A DNA stretch of 64,000 nucleotides from CAVPJW01 sp963705525 (lineage in GTDB: Bacteria; Acidobacteriota; Vicinamibacteria; Vicinamibacterales; CAVPJW01): the NCBI GenBank assembly GCA_963705525.1, contig CAVPJW010000004.1, positions 1,550,001 through 1,614,000 of the forward strand. Direction: 5' to 3'. The translations under genes and the position numbers were made by a program. Shown piece by piece: positions 1 through 7,651 of the stretch. The first letter of the stretch is position 1. Each line of letters begins with the position of its first letter. A model generated the notes under the pieces. That model made no database searches and had not been told where the DNA came from. It saw only the letters and a list, made by a program, of their open reading frames with translations.

Positions 1-4
1 CGCG

Positions 5-880
5 ATGTCCATCTCAGCATCGTCCTTTCCGGAATGGGTCGTGCCGATGGCGGCCACGCTCACCGAGGACCGATTCACCGGTCCTGAGTGGCTCTTCGAA
101 CGCAAGCTGGACGGTATTCGTCTCCTCGCATTCAGGAACGGGCAGAACGTCCGGCTCTTTTCAAGAAACCGTCTGCCGCACCACGTCCCGGCCATCGAAC
201 GCGCCATCGAGGCTCTGCCACTCGACCAGGCCATTCTCGACGGCGAGATCACGTGGGACGCGGAGGATGTGCACTATCACGTCTTCGACATCATGTGGCT
301 CAACGGACGCGACGTGACATCGCTCACGCTCCTCGAGCGTCGCAGCCTGCTCGAGTCCCTGCCATTTCAGCCTCCACTCCAACGCGTCGCGCAGATCGAC
401 GATCTGAAGCCATGGGAACGCGCCTGCGCCGAAGGCTGGGAGGGCGTGATTGCGAAACGGCGGGACTCGATCTACGAACATCGGCGGTCGCCGTACTGGC
501 TGAAAATGAAATGTGAGGCCTCACAGGAACTCGTCGTCGGAGGATTCACGGATCCCCAGGGTGCTCGCGTAGGCCTGGGCGCGCTGCTCGTGGGGTATTA
601 CGACAACAACGATTTCGTGTTCGCGGGAAAGGTCGGTACGGGATTCAACACGACGCTGCTGCTCGACCTCCGCGCTCGGCTGGACACGCTCGAAGTCCCT
701 GTCTCGCCGTTCACGAAAGCCACGGGGCTGCCCCGGTTCCGCGCGCACTGGGTACGCCCCGAGATCGTCGTCCAGGTGGGCTTCATCGAGTGGACCGTGA
801 ACGGCAAGCTGCGGCACCCACGGCTCCTTGGGGTTCGCTTTGATAAGTCCGCTGCCGAGGTCGTGCGCGAGCAATCATGA
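5..880 (+). CDS. ATP-dependent DNA ligase, LigD ligase-domain type
   Basis: Seals DNA nicks by the ligase-adenylate route; corresponds to the ligase domain of LigD from bacterial end joining. The nucleotidyltransferase motif I ERKLDGIR puts the adenylated lysine at residue 34; motif IV (EGVIAKR) and motif V (WLKMKC) follow, then an OB-fold region to the C-terminus. At 291 aa it is a ligase module only, with no polymerase or nuclease domain. Its stop overlaps the start of the next gene (ATGA), which encodes the matching polymerase module, so LigD is split into two translationally coupled proteins here. The start lies 5 bases from the window edge and the sequence before it is not visible; a Ku gene could lie upstream. 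Confidence 0.9.
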   Translation: MSISASSFPEWVVPMAATLTEDRFTGPEWLFERKLDGIRLLAFRNGQNVRLFSRNRLPHHVPAIERAIEALPLDQAILDGEITWDAEDVHYHVFDIMWLNGRDVTSLTLLERRSLLESLPFQPPLQRVAQIDDLKPWERACAEGWEGVIAKRRDSIYEHRRSPYWLKMKCEASQELVVGGFTDPQGARVGLGALLVGYYDNNDFVFAGKVGTGFNTTLLLDLRARLDTLEVPVSPFTKATGLPRFRAHWVRPEIVVQVGFIEWTVNGKLRHPRLLGVRFDKSAAEVVREQS

Positions 881-1761
881 TCACCCATCCGGACAAGGTG
901 CTCTTCCCGGACGACGGAATCACGAAGGGCGAGCTGGCCGACTACTACAAGTCGATGGCCCCCGTCATGCTTCCCCACCTCCGTCGTCGGCCTCTGACGA
1001 TGGAGCGCTATCCAGCGGGAATTGGGAACGAGGGGTTCTGGCAGAAGGATGTCTCAAAGGGATTTCCGGACTGGCTGAAGCGGATTGAGGTTCCCAAGAA
1101 GGGCGGAGTCGTGCATCACCCGCTCATCACGGATACGCGATCGCTCCTCTGGGTGATCAATCAGAACACGATTACGCTGCACGTCTGGGCGTCTAGAGTT
1201 CCGACGCTCCACTATCCTGACATGTGCGTCTTCGATCTGGATCCCTCGCACGAAGACGATCACGATTCTCTGCGCGCCGCGGCGCTTGGCTTGCGGGATC
1301 TTCTGAACGAACTCGGCCTTCCGAGCTGGATCAAGACGTCGGGATCGAAAGGCTTCCACATCATGCTCTCGCTCGACGGGAAATCGACGATGGCCGACGT
1401 CGCGCGGTTCGCTCACGCCGTAGGCACGCTGCTCGTGAAGCGGGATCCCGAGCACCTGACGCAGGAGTTCAGCAAGGCTGAGCGGGGTGGACGAATCCTG
1501 GTCGACACGGGGAGGAACGGCTACAGCGCGACGTTCGCCGCGGCATACGCCGTGCGCGCGAAACCTGGAGCACCAGTCTCGGCTCCCTGCACGTGGGAGG
1601 AGATCGAACGCGGAACGGTCGCGCCGCGCACGTTTACGCTGCGGACGATGGCGGATCGGATCGGCAGGGTGGGCGACCTCTGGTCCGACATGTACCGCCA
1701 GAAACGATCGCTCACACGACCAGCAGAGAGGCTGCGCTCGCTGTCCAATGATCGTCGCTGA
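877..1761 (+). CDS. LigD-type polymerase (PrimPol-fold) module
   Basis: Primase-polymerase fold enzyme of the LigD POL family, which fills gaps or adds (ribo)nucleotides at broken ends. The metal-binding DLD lies at residues 120-122 (FDLDPS), the conserved SGSKGFHI at 155-162, and a third acidic site near LVDTGRN, followed by the family's Y-x-V-R and W-E-E-I segments. At 294 aa it is a stand-alone domain. It overlaps the upstream ligase gene by four bases, so both are probably made together. No nuclease (PE) domain is present. Function by family is firm; an actual end-joining role also needs a Ku protein, which is not in the window. Confidence 0.9.
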   Translation: MITHPDKVLFPDDGITKGELADYYKSMAPVMLPHLRRRPLTMERYPAGIGNEGFWQKDVSKGFPDWLKRIEVPKKGGVVHHPLITDTRSLLWVINQNTITLHVWASRVPTLHYPDMCVFDLDPSHEDDHDSLRAAALGLRDLLNELGLPSWIKTSGSKGFHIMLSLDGKSTMADVARFAHAVGTLLVKRDPEHLTQEFSKAERGGRILVDTGRNGYSATFAAAYAVRAKPGAPVSAPCTWEEIERGTVAPRTFTLRTMADRIGRVGDLWSDMYRQKRSLTRPAERLRSLSNDRR

Positions 1762-1833
1762 GTCGCGCCAGCCACGGAACCCGATCATGTGGCATGCTGT
1801 CGCCGCGCCGTGCGGGCGCGTCTGGAGTGCACC

Positions 1834-2571
1834 GTGAGATCAGGGACGGGTGGTTCCGTCGGCGCGGCGTCGATCGTTGGAGGCTGGTCGCTGATTGCGG
1901 CAACGGTTCTCTTCGGAGCGGTTTTCACCTACCTGGCCGGAACCTTCGGTTATCCCGACATCCTCGATCGTCCCGCCGCCGAGGTCCTGCCTCGGCTGTT
2001 GTCGCTCGGCGCGACCGGACGCGCGGTCTGGATTCTGTATGGTCTCGTTCCATTTCTGCTCGTCCCAACAGCCATCGGCGTCGGTGCGGCCGCGCGCGAT
2101 GCGGCCCCCCAGGCCGCCCGGGCAGCATTGATTGCAGCGGTGCTGAGTGCCGCGAGCATGGCGGTCGGTCTCCTTCGCTGGCCGAGCCTTCATTGGCATC
2201 TGGCGCTCGCGTACGCAGGGGCCGGCGAGTCAGCGCGTGAGAGCCTCGAATTCGTGTTCGGCGCCGCCAACAGCTATCTCGGCAACTTCATCGGCGAGTT
2301 CCTGGGAGAGCTGTTCCTGAACAGCTTCTTCCTGTGTGCCTCCATTGCTCTCGCTCGAGCCGGAGGTCCTCGGTGGCGCTGGCTGGTCTATGCGGGATCG
2401 GCGGCGGCCGTGCTCGGTGGCGTGGCTATGCTTCGAAACATGACACCCATGGTCGCGCCGATGGCTGCCGTCAACAACGTCGCGCTGCCCATCTGGATGC
2501 TCATCCTCGGCGGAGCGCTCGTGACACTGGGAAGACGTCTCGCACGCCCTCGGTCAGCAGAGGTATCCTGA
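1834..2571 (+). CDS. Multi-pass membrane protein, DUF4386-like
   Basis: About 245 aa with roughly six hydrophobic segments, starting with WSLIAATVLFGAVFTYLAG and ending with IWMLILGGALVTLG followed by a short Arg-rich tail. The overall plan resembles DUF4386-type integral membrane proteins, but no catalytic motif is visible and the function is unknown. I place the start at a GTG with GGAG a few bases upstream; an earlier GTG at 1789 would add 15 polar, Cys/Arg-rich residues that fit poorly before a first membrane helix. It lies downstream of the LigD modules on the same strand and just ahead of a DoxX-like gene. Confidence 0.6.
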   Translation: MRSGTGGSVGAASIVGGWSLIAATVLFGAVFTYLAGTFGYPDILDRPAAEVLPRLLSLGATGRAVWILYGLVPFLLVPTAIGVGAAARDAAPQAARAALIAAVLSAASMAVGLLRWPSLHWHLALAYAGAGESARESLEFVFGAANSYLGNFIGEFLGELFLNSFFLCASIALARAGGPRWRWLVYAGSAAAVLGGVAMLRNMTPMVAPMAAVNNVALPIWMLILGGALVTLGRRLARPRSAEVS

Positions 2572-2586
2572 AGCGGGAGTCAACTG

Positions 2587-2967
2587 ATGAACATTACCCT
2601 GTGGGTGCTCCAAGTCCTGCTCGCAGCCGTGTTCCTGGCGCACGGCGTCATGCTTCTTTCACCGCCGGCGGAGCTGATAGAGAAGATGAACGAGATCATG
2701 TCGACGGCCTTCCGGGTGTTTCTCGGTTCGGCGGAAGTCGCGGCCGCTGCGGGTTTGACGCTCCCCGGTATCACACGCATCCTGCCCGGACTGGTTCCTG
2801 CCGCAGCGGGCGGCCTGATGATCGTCATGATCGGCGCCATCGTGCTTCACACGATGCGCGGTGAAGTGAGCGCGGCGATCACGACGACGATCCTGCTGAT
2901 CCTGCTGACCTTCGTCGCCTACATGCGCTGGAAGGTTAAACCGATCCCGTCACGAACGGCGCGGTGA
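2587..2967 (+). CDS. DoxX-like small membrane protein
   Basis: 126 aa with four hydrophobic helices and the DoxX-type opening (LQVLLAAVFLAHGVMLL, then an amphipathic stretch, then FLGSAEVAAAAGL). DoxX relatives are small inner-membrane proteins tied to redox or respiratory functions, but the biochemical role of this subgroup is not established. It starts 15 bases after the preceding membrane-protein gene and is probably co-transcribed with it. The C-terminus is basic (MRWKVKP), expected to lie in the cytoplasm. Confidence 0.7.
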   Translation: MNITLWVLQVLLAAVFLAHGVMLLSPPAELIEKMNEIMSTAFRVFLGSAEVAAAAGLTLPGITRILPGLVPAAAGGLMIVMIGAIVLHTMRGEVSAAITTTILLILLTFVAYMRWKVKPIPSRTAR

Positions 2968-3021
2968 GATGATGGTTTCCGTCCCCGTCCCTCACACCGC
3001 TCGCGGGCGACGTCCCGCGCC

Positions 3022-3828
3022 TTACGCCTGCCTGACGATCTGACTCGGCGTCGGTGCAGGCCATCCGGCCTCGCGGGCCGTGCGGATGATCGTCTCGTTG
3101 GTATCGAAGTACACCTGCCAGTAGTGATCGGTGTGCGTGTACGGGCGCACCGCGATGACCGGGCCGACGAGGTTCATGTCGAGGACGCTGACATCGGGTG
3201 CCGGCTTCGCGGCGACGTTCGGAATCTTCGCGACAGCCGCGCGGAGACGCGCGATCGCATCGAGCGGATCGACGCTGCCGGCGAGCTGAGCCGTACGATC
3301 GACGCGCCGAACGGGCAACACCGAAAAGTTCTGAATCGTGTCGCCGAAGATCTTGCCGTTCCCGACGATCGTCATCACGTTGTCGGGTGTGACGATCGTG
3401 GTGCCGAACAGCCCGAGCTCGTGCACGGTGCCGGTGGTGCCGCCGACACCGACGAAGTCGCCCACCTTGAAGGGCCGCAGCACGAGCATGAAGGCGCCGG
3501 CGGCAAAGTTGCCGAGCATGCCGCCCCACGCCGCGCCGATGGCGACGCCCGCGCCGGCCAGGAGCGCCGCAAACGATGTGGTCTCGATGCCGAAGTATCC
3601 GAGGATGCCGAGTACGAGCGTGATGTTGAGCGCGATCGCGAGAATCGATCCGAGATACTTCGTCAGCGTTGGATCGACTTCATTTCGGTTCATCGCCGAG
3701 CGCATCAGGGCGATCACGCGGCCGATCAGCCAGCGGCCAACCAGCCAGAACGCGAGCGCCCCAAGAATCTTGAGTCCGAATGCCGCCGCCGTCGTGGTGA
3801 TGAACTGTTGAATCGCCTGCGAATCCAT
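3022..3828 (-). CDS. Small-conductance mechanosensitive channel, MscS family
   Basis: 268 aa, the usual minimal MscS length. Two N-terminal membrane helices are followed by the Gly/Ala-rich pore helix (LLAGAGVAIGAAWGGMLG, around residues 88-105), then the MscS beta-domain signature (RPFKVGDFVGVGGTTGTV) and a mixed C-terminal domain. It would open as a homoheptamer in the inner membrane under hypo-osmotic stress. It is transcribed toward the DoxX-like gene with no operon partner. Nothing unusual is seen in the sequence. Confidence 0.93.
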   Translation of the reverse strand: MDSQAIQQFITTTAAAFGLKILGALAFWLVGRWLIGRVIALMRSAMNRNEVDPTLTKYLGSILAIALNITLVLGILGYFGIETTSFAALLAGAGVAIGAAWGGMLGNFAAGAFMLVLRPFKVGDFVGVGGTTGTVHELGLFGTTIVTPDNVMTIVGNGKIFGDTIQNFSVLPVRRVDRTAQLAGSVDPLDAIARLRAAVAKIPNVAAKPAPDVSVLDMNLVGPVIAVRPYTHTDHYWQVYFDTNETIIRTAREAGWPAPTPSQIVRQA

Positions 3829-4146
3829 AAGTCTCCTCGAGCCTTCAATGGCTCATGATGCCGAAGCGCACAGGAACGTCGGATTTTATGGGAGGAGTGT
3901 AGCGGTCAAGGCAAGGCCTCTCCATTGGACCTTGGTGACATCACCGCCGAAGACCGTCATCGTCATCGCACGTTCCCAGACGGGCGCCGGGCCCGGATCT
4001 TCGAGTCATGATGATCTCGCAGAGTTTACTGCCTGAGCATGTGTCCGCACATGTCGCCACTCGGAGGGCAAGTTGCCTGACCACCCCGGAAGTTGTAGGC
4101 TTCCGGCCATTCATGATCCGGATCGGCCAAGCCTGGAGGAGCTTCC
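3829..4146. other. Intergenic stretch without a recognised gene
   Basis: About 318 bases between the MscS gene and a signal-peptide mini-ORF. No convincing coding frame, tRNA or terminator stands out. The segment near the MscS start should hold that gene's promoter on the minus strand, but no clean -10/-35 pair is seen. Confidence 0.5.
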
Positions 4147-4263
4147 ATGACGACTCGCACCACACGCAGGTACGCCCAGGCGATCGGTTTGGCGGTCCTC
4201 GCATGCTCTGTCGCAGCGCTGGGACAACAGCCTGTTCTTCAAAACGGCCTCTCCACGAGATGA
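4147..4263 (+). CDS. Signal-peptide mini-ORF (38 aa), possible gene remnant
   Basis: A 38-residue frame preceded by a strong Shine-Dalgarno (GGAGGAG, seven bases before ATG). It encodes a basic N-terminus (MTTRTTRRYAQ), a hydrophobic core (AIGLAVLACSVAALG) and about 14 polar residues before the stop. This is exactly a Sec signal peptide with almost no mature protein. It may be a real tiny exported peptide, or the surviving 5' end of a deleted secreted-protein gene. It sits 38 bases upstream of another signal-peptide gene. I do not recognise a family. Confidence 0.4.
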   Translation: MTTRTTRRYAQAIGLAVLACSVAALGQQPVLQNGLSTR

Positions 4264-4301
4264 CTGTCGTCTGATTGGCTTCGCCCGCTGAGGAGGATGC
4301 G

Positions 4302-4764
4302 ATGCGGCGACGTCTGATGATCCGGTTGAGCCTCCTGGCGCTGCTGGCGGCGTTGGGATCCGCCGGCATTGCCGCGGCCGACAATCCGCTTCGCGGCACG
4401 TGGCGTCCAGACACCTATATCCTCAAGGACGGATCCCGACATCCCATCGCGGGAATCGTGACATTCAGCGATCGCGAGTGGACGTTCCTCGTCTTCGTCA
4501 TGGACAACGGAGAACCGCGCCGCGCAGAGGGCGAGGGGGGAACGTTCACGCTGAACGGCGAGGACATCGTGTTCCATCACGAGTTCCTGCTTGACGGTCG
4601 GTCAGGCGCTCGGTTCGATGCCGGAGAGCCCGCTCCGCATGCAGGTCAGAGACACGGCGAGCGCGTCGAGAACGCCGGCGCACGCGATCGTCGAAGGCGA
4701 TCGCCTCACGATCACCTTCGGACCGAGCGGCAACGCCATGACGTTCGAACGCTCCCGTCCATGA
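4302..4764 (+). CDS. Exported lipocalin-like protein, frameshifted
   Basis: Starts at ATG six bases after a perfect AGGAGG and encodes a Sec signal peptide (MIRLSLLALLAALGSAGIAA), then a small beta-rich domain (LRGTWRPDTYILKDGSR, GTFTLNGEDIVFHHEF). After about residue 100 the frame degenerates into Arg/His-rich sequence, while the +1 frame takes over with plausible protein (SPLRMQVRDTAS, then EGDRLTITFGPSGNAMTFER) and a TGA at 4762-4764. One extra base near 4595-4618 explains this. Restored, it would be a small secreted beta-barrel protein of about 150 aa. Function unknown; the lipocalin-like label rests on the GTW opening and the strand pattern. Confidence 0.6.
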
Positions 4765-4872
4765 ATCCACGACGCGCCGCCGCGTGGCTGTCGTTCGTTA
4801 TCTCGGGATTCCAAAGTTCCGTCTGATGAACGGGCGGTCCGAAGCTCGCACATCACCCAACCCCTAGTAGCC

Positions 4873-6237
4873 ATGGCCGGGCGCGGCGACCACGAGATCC
4901 TCACCGTCGCGGGACGCGAGATTGCGATCTCGAATCCCGGCAAGGTGCTCTTCCCTGAAGCGGGCCACACCAAGCTCGATCTCGCCCGCTACTATCTCGC
5001 GGTGTCGCCCGGCGCAATGCGCAGCGCCGGCAACCGACCCAACGTGCTCGTGCGCTATCCCGACGGAATCCACGGCGAGTTCTTCTATCAGAAGCGCGCG
5101 CCCGAGTCGCGTCCACCGTGGGTCGAAGTCGTCTCCCTGCAGTTCCCGTCCGGACGCACGGCAGAAGAGGTCGTACCGCGCGACGCATCGACGTTCGTCT
5201 GGATGGCCAATCTCGCCTGCCTCGAGCTCCATCCTCATCCGGTTCGCGCGGACGATCTCGATCATCCCGACGAGCTGCGCGTGGATCTGGATCCGGTGCC
5301 CGGCATTGAATGGCCGCAGATTCGCGAGGTCGCCAAAATCGTGCGCGCCACGCTCGAGGATTTCGGTCTCGTCGGGTGGCCCAAGACGTCGGGTTCGCGC
5401 GGGATGCACGTCTACGTGCGCATCGAGCGACGCTGGGCATTCGACGAAGTCCGCCGATCGGCGCTCGCGCTGGCGCGCGAAGTGGAACGCCGCGCGCCGA
5501 GTCTGGCATCGAGCAAGTGGTGGAAGGAGGAACGCCACGGCGTGTTCATCGACTACAACCAGAACGCCAAGGACAGGACGATCGCGGCTGCGTACTCGGT
5601 CAGGCCGACGCCGGATGCGCGCGTGTCGACGCCGCTGGCCTGGGACGAAATCGAGGCGTGCGAACCGTCTGACTTCACGCTGGCTACCATGCCGGCACGC
5701 TTCGCGCAGCTCGGCGATCGGCACGCGGACATGGACGGGCATGCCGGATCGCTGGTCTCGCTTCTGGAACTCGCGGCGCGACAGAAGGCCGAGGGCCTGG
5801 GCGACGCGCCGTGGCCGCCCCACTACCGAAAGCAGCCGGGGGAGGGCACGCGCGCCGCGCCCTCACGCCGCAGGACGACGACACATCCGCTGATCGAAGT
5901 GGGACGCGCGCGGGAAAAGGCGGACGCACTGGCGGGCCTCGAGCGATGGAAGGCGCGTCACCCCGATGCCGCCGCGCACCTGCAGCCGGCCGATATTCTG
6001 GTTGATGCACTGCGGGGACGTTTCCGCACCTGGACGCGCGTCCGCATCAACCTGCAGCACGTGCCCGTGGAGCTCCGCCCCGCGAAGGAGCCGCTCGATC
6101 CCGACGAAAACATGGCAGAGGAATGGGCGGGCGGTGTCAGCGATCCCGACCCCTCGACTAGCTCGGGGTCGTTCCGAGGCCCGTCGAGGAACGGCCGACC
6201 TCGCCGAAGACCTTCTCGAGCTCGAAAGGCGCCGTAA
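4873..6237 (+). CDS. Stand-alone LigD-type polymerase with C-terminal helical extension (PolD-like)
   Basis: Residues 1-300 are a LigD POL domain: NPGKVLFPEAG opening, catalytic DLD at 138-140, SGSRGMHV at 173-180, and VFIDYNQN plus YSVRPTP further on. Unlike the first polymerase gene it continues for about 110 residues as a helical, basic segment (LRGRFRTWTRVRINLQHVP), then a Ser/Pro/Arg-rich tail. The plan resembles the mycobacterial PolD proteins, one of which sits beside LigC. The last 80 bases overlap the 3' end of a convergent ligase gene, and the low-complexity tail is coded inside that overlap. No good ribosome-binding site precedes the ATG. Confidence 0.88.
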   Translation: MAGRGDHEILTVAGREIAISNPGKVLFPEAGHTKLDLARYYLAVSPGAMRSAGNRPNVLVRYPDGIHGEFFYQKRAPESRPPWVEVVSLQFPSGRTAEEVVPRDASTFVWMANLACLELHPHPVRADDLDHPDELRVDLDPVPGIEWPQIREVAKIVRATLEDFGLVGWPKTSGSRGMHVYVRIERRWAFDEVRRSALALAREVERRAPSLASSKWWKEERHGVFIDYNQNAKDRTIAAAYSVRPTPDARVSTPLAWDEIEACEPSDFTLATMPARFAQLGDRHADMDGHAGSLVSLLELAARQKAEGLGDAPWPPHYRKQPGEGTRAAPSRRRTTTHPLIEVGRAREKADALAGLERWKARHPDAAAHLQPADILVDALRGRFRTWTRVRINLQHVPVELRPAKEPLDPDENMAEEWAGGVSDPDPSTSSGSFRGPSRNGRPRRRPSRARKAP

Positions 6238-7270
6238 CCGCGAGCTGATCGTACCCGCAGTCGATAGGCCGTTTGTCAGGACGCCAGCGCTCGAAGGTCG
6301 CTGCGTGACGGAAACGCGGGCCCTGCATGTGGTCGTACTTGACCTCGCAGACACGTTCGATCCGAAGAGGTTCCCACGACAAATCCTTGCCCGCGCTCCA
6401 GCGACTCTGCCCCCCAGGCATGCGCGTCATGTCGCCATCGATGACGGCCCATTCCTTCCACGGATGATCGTCGAGCGCCCCTTCCCTGAGCGGCGCGAGC
6501 TCGGCGACGAGCTGCCGCCGCTTCTCCATGGTGAACGACGAGGTGACGCCGACGTGATGGAGCCGTCGCTTCTCGTCGTACAGGGCGAGCAGCAGCGAAC
6601 CGACGAGCTCTCCCCTGCCGGCTTTGTGCCAGCGGAAGCCCGCGACCACGCAATCCGCCGTGCGCGCGTGCTTGACCTTGATCATCGTCCGCTTGCCTGG
6701 TTGGTACCGGCCGTCTACCGGCTTCGCCATCACGCCATCGAGACCCGCGCCTTCGAACCGTGAGAGCCACTCGCCTGCCTGCCCGCGGTCGCGCGTCATC
6801 GGGGTGAGGTGGATCGGCGGCGCCACTTTCGCGAGCAGCCGTTCCAACCGGGCCCGGCGTTCGCGCTGCGGCGACCCGCGCAGGTCGTCTCCATCGGCGG
6901 CAATCACATCAAACGCCACAAACGAGGCGGGGGTTGCTCCCGCGAGCTTGGCGACACGCGAAGCCGCTGGATGGAGCCGCATCTGCAACGCGTCGAAATC
7001 GAGGCCCCGCGGTGTAGCGATGACGATTTCGCCATCGATCACCGACCCTTCGGGGAGACCCGCCAGAAACGCCGCGTGCAGCTCGGGAAAATACCGGTCG
7101 AGCGGCCGCAGGTCGCGACTCTGAATCAACACCTCACCGCCGCCGCGAAAGACGATGGCGCGGAACCCATCCCACTTCGGCTCGTACAGAAACGTGTCGC
7201 CTGCAGGAAGCTCGTTCGCGAGCTTGGCGAGCATGGGCTCGATCGGCGGATCAATCGGAAATGAGGACAT
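6158..7270 (-). CDS. ATP-dependent DNA ligase, LigC-like
   Basis: 370 aa. Motif I EPKWDGFR gives the adenylated lysine at residue 32; motif IV is DGVMAKP and motif V MIKVKH, followed by a C-terminal OB domain. I start it at MSSFPIDPPIEPML rather than at an earlier in-frame codon, because the extra N-terminus would be Arg/Ser-rich and lies inside the upstream zinc-finger gene. It overlaps that gene's 3' end by 20 bases and the convergent polymerase gene by 80. Length and pairing with a polymerase fit the LigC/PolD arrangement known from mycobacteria. It is the second ATP-dependent ligase in 7 kb. Confidence 0.9.
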   Translation of the reverse strand: MSSFPIDPPIEPMLAKLANELPAGDTFLYEPKWDGFRAIVFRGGGEVLIQSRDLRPLDRYFPELHAAFLAGLPEGSVIDGEIVIATPRGLDFDALQMRLHPAASRVAKLAGATPASFVAFDVIAADGDDLRGSPQRERRARLERLLAKVAPPIHLTPMTRDRGQAGEWLSRFEGAGLDGVMAKPVDGRYQPGKRTMIKVKHARTADCVVAGFRWHKAGRGELVGSLLLALYDEKRRLHHVGVTSSFTMEKRRQLVAELAPLREGALDDHPWKEWAVIDGDMTRMPGGQSRWSAGKDLSWEPLRIERVCEVKYDHMQGPRFRHAATFERWRPDKRPIDCGYDQLAVTAPFELEKVFGEVGRSSTGLGTTPS

Positions 7271-7553
7271 CAGGTCGATACTCGACGAACGCGTCATCCG
7301 GATAGCAGTACAGCCATCGCTCGCCGGGCTCGGCTGAGGAAACGACGGGGTGGTGCGTCGCGTGGGCATGCTTCGTCGCATGACGATTCGGCGAGTTGTC
7401 GCAGCAGAGTGTTGCGCCGCACTCCTGGCATGTCCTCAAATGCATCCATCGTCCTCCGATCTTCACGCACTCGTCACACTGGCGCAGTCTGGCGCTCTTG
7501 ACGGATTCGATGGCTTCCAAATGTTCACACGCACGGTCGGGCATCGTGATCAT
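7251..7553 (-). CDS. UBP-type zinc-finger protein
   Basis: About 100 aa (start MITMPDRACEHLEAI, or three codons later). It has the ZnF-UBP ligand pattern: CEHL, then CDEC, a TCQECGATLCC cluster and several His (RHATKHAHATHHPV), ending with a Trp/Tyr-rich strand (GERWLYCYPDDAFVEY). In eukaryotes this fold binds the ubiquitin C-terminus. Bacterial single-domain versions exist, but their ligand is unknown. Its 3' end overlaps the start of the LigC-like gene by 20 bases, so the two are probably translated from one message, suggesting but not proving a repair-linked role. Confidence 0.8.
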   Translation of the reverse strand: MITMPDRACEHLEAIESVKSARLRQCDECVKIGGRWMHLRTCQECGATLCCDNSPNRHATKHAHATHHPVVSSAEPGERWLYCYPDDAFVEYRPDVLISD

Positions 7554-7651
7554 CCCGGGACGTTGTAGTCTACCTTGACGGTCGGGGCTGGCGACGCGGC
7601 GGCTCCTTGCCAACCCGCTCGTCAGGCCCGCGTCTAATCCACCAGAACCTG

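Noticed and set aside
4302..4764. UGA/selenocysteine or programmed frameshifting as the cause of the broken frame.
   Set aside because: There is no in-frame UGA at the break, and no slippery heptamer; a plain one-base insertion fits and matches the pattern in five other genes.
7607..7651. Upstream TTG start for the amidohydrolase.
   Set aside because: It would put 15 polar residues before the signal peptide; the ATG at 7652 gives a normal signal peptide.
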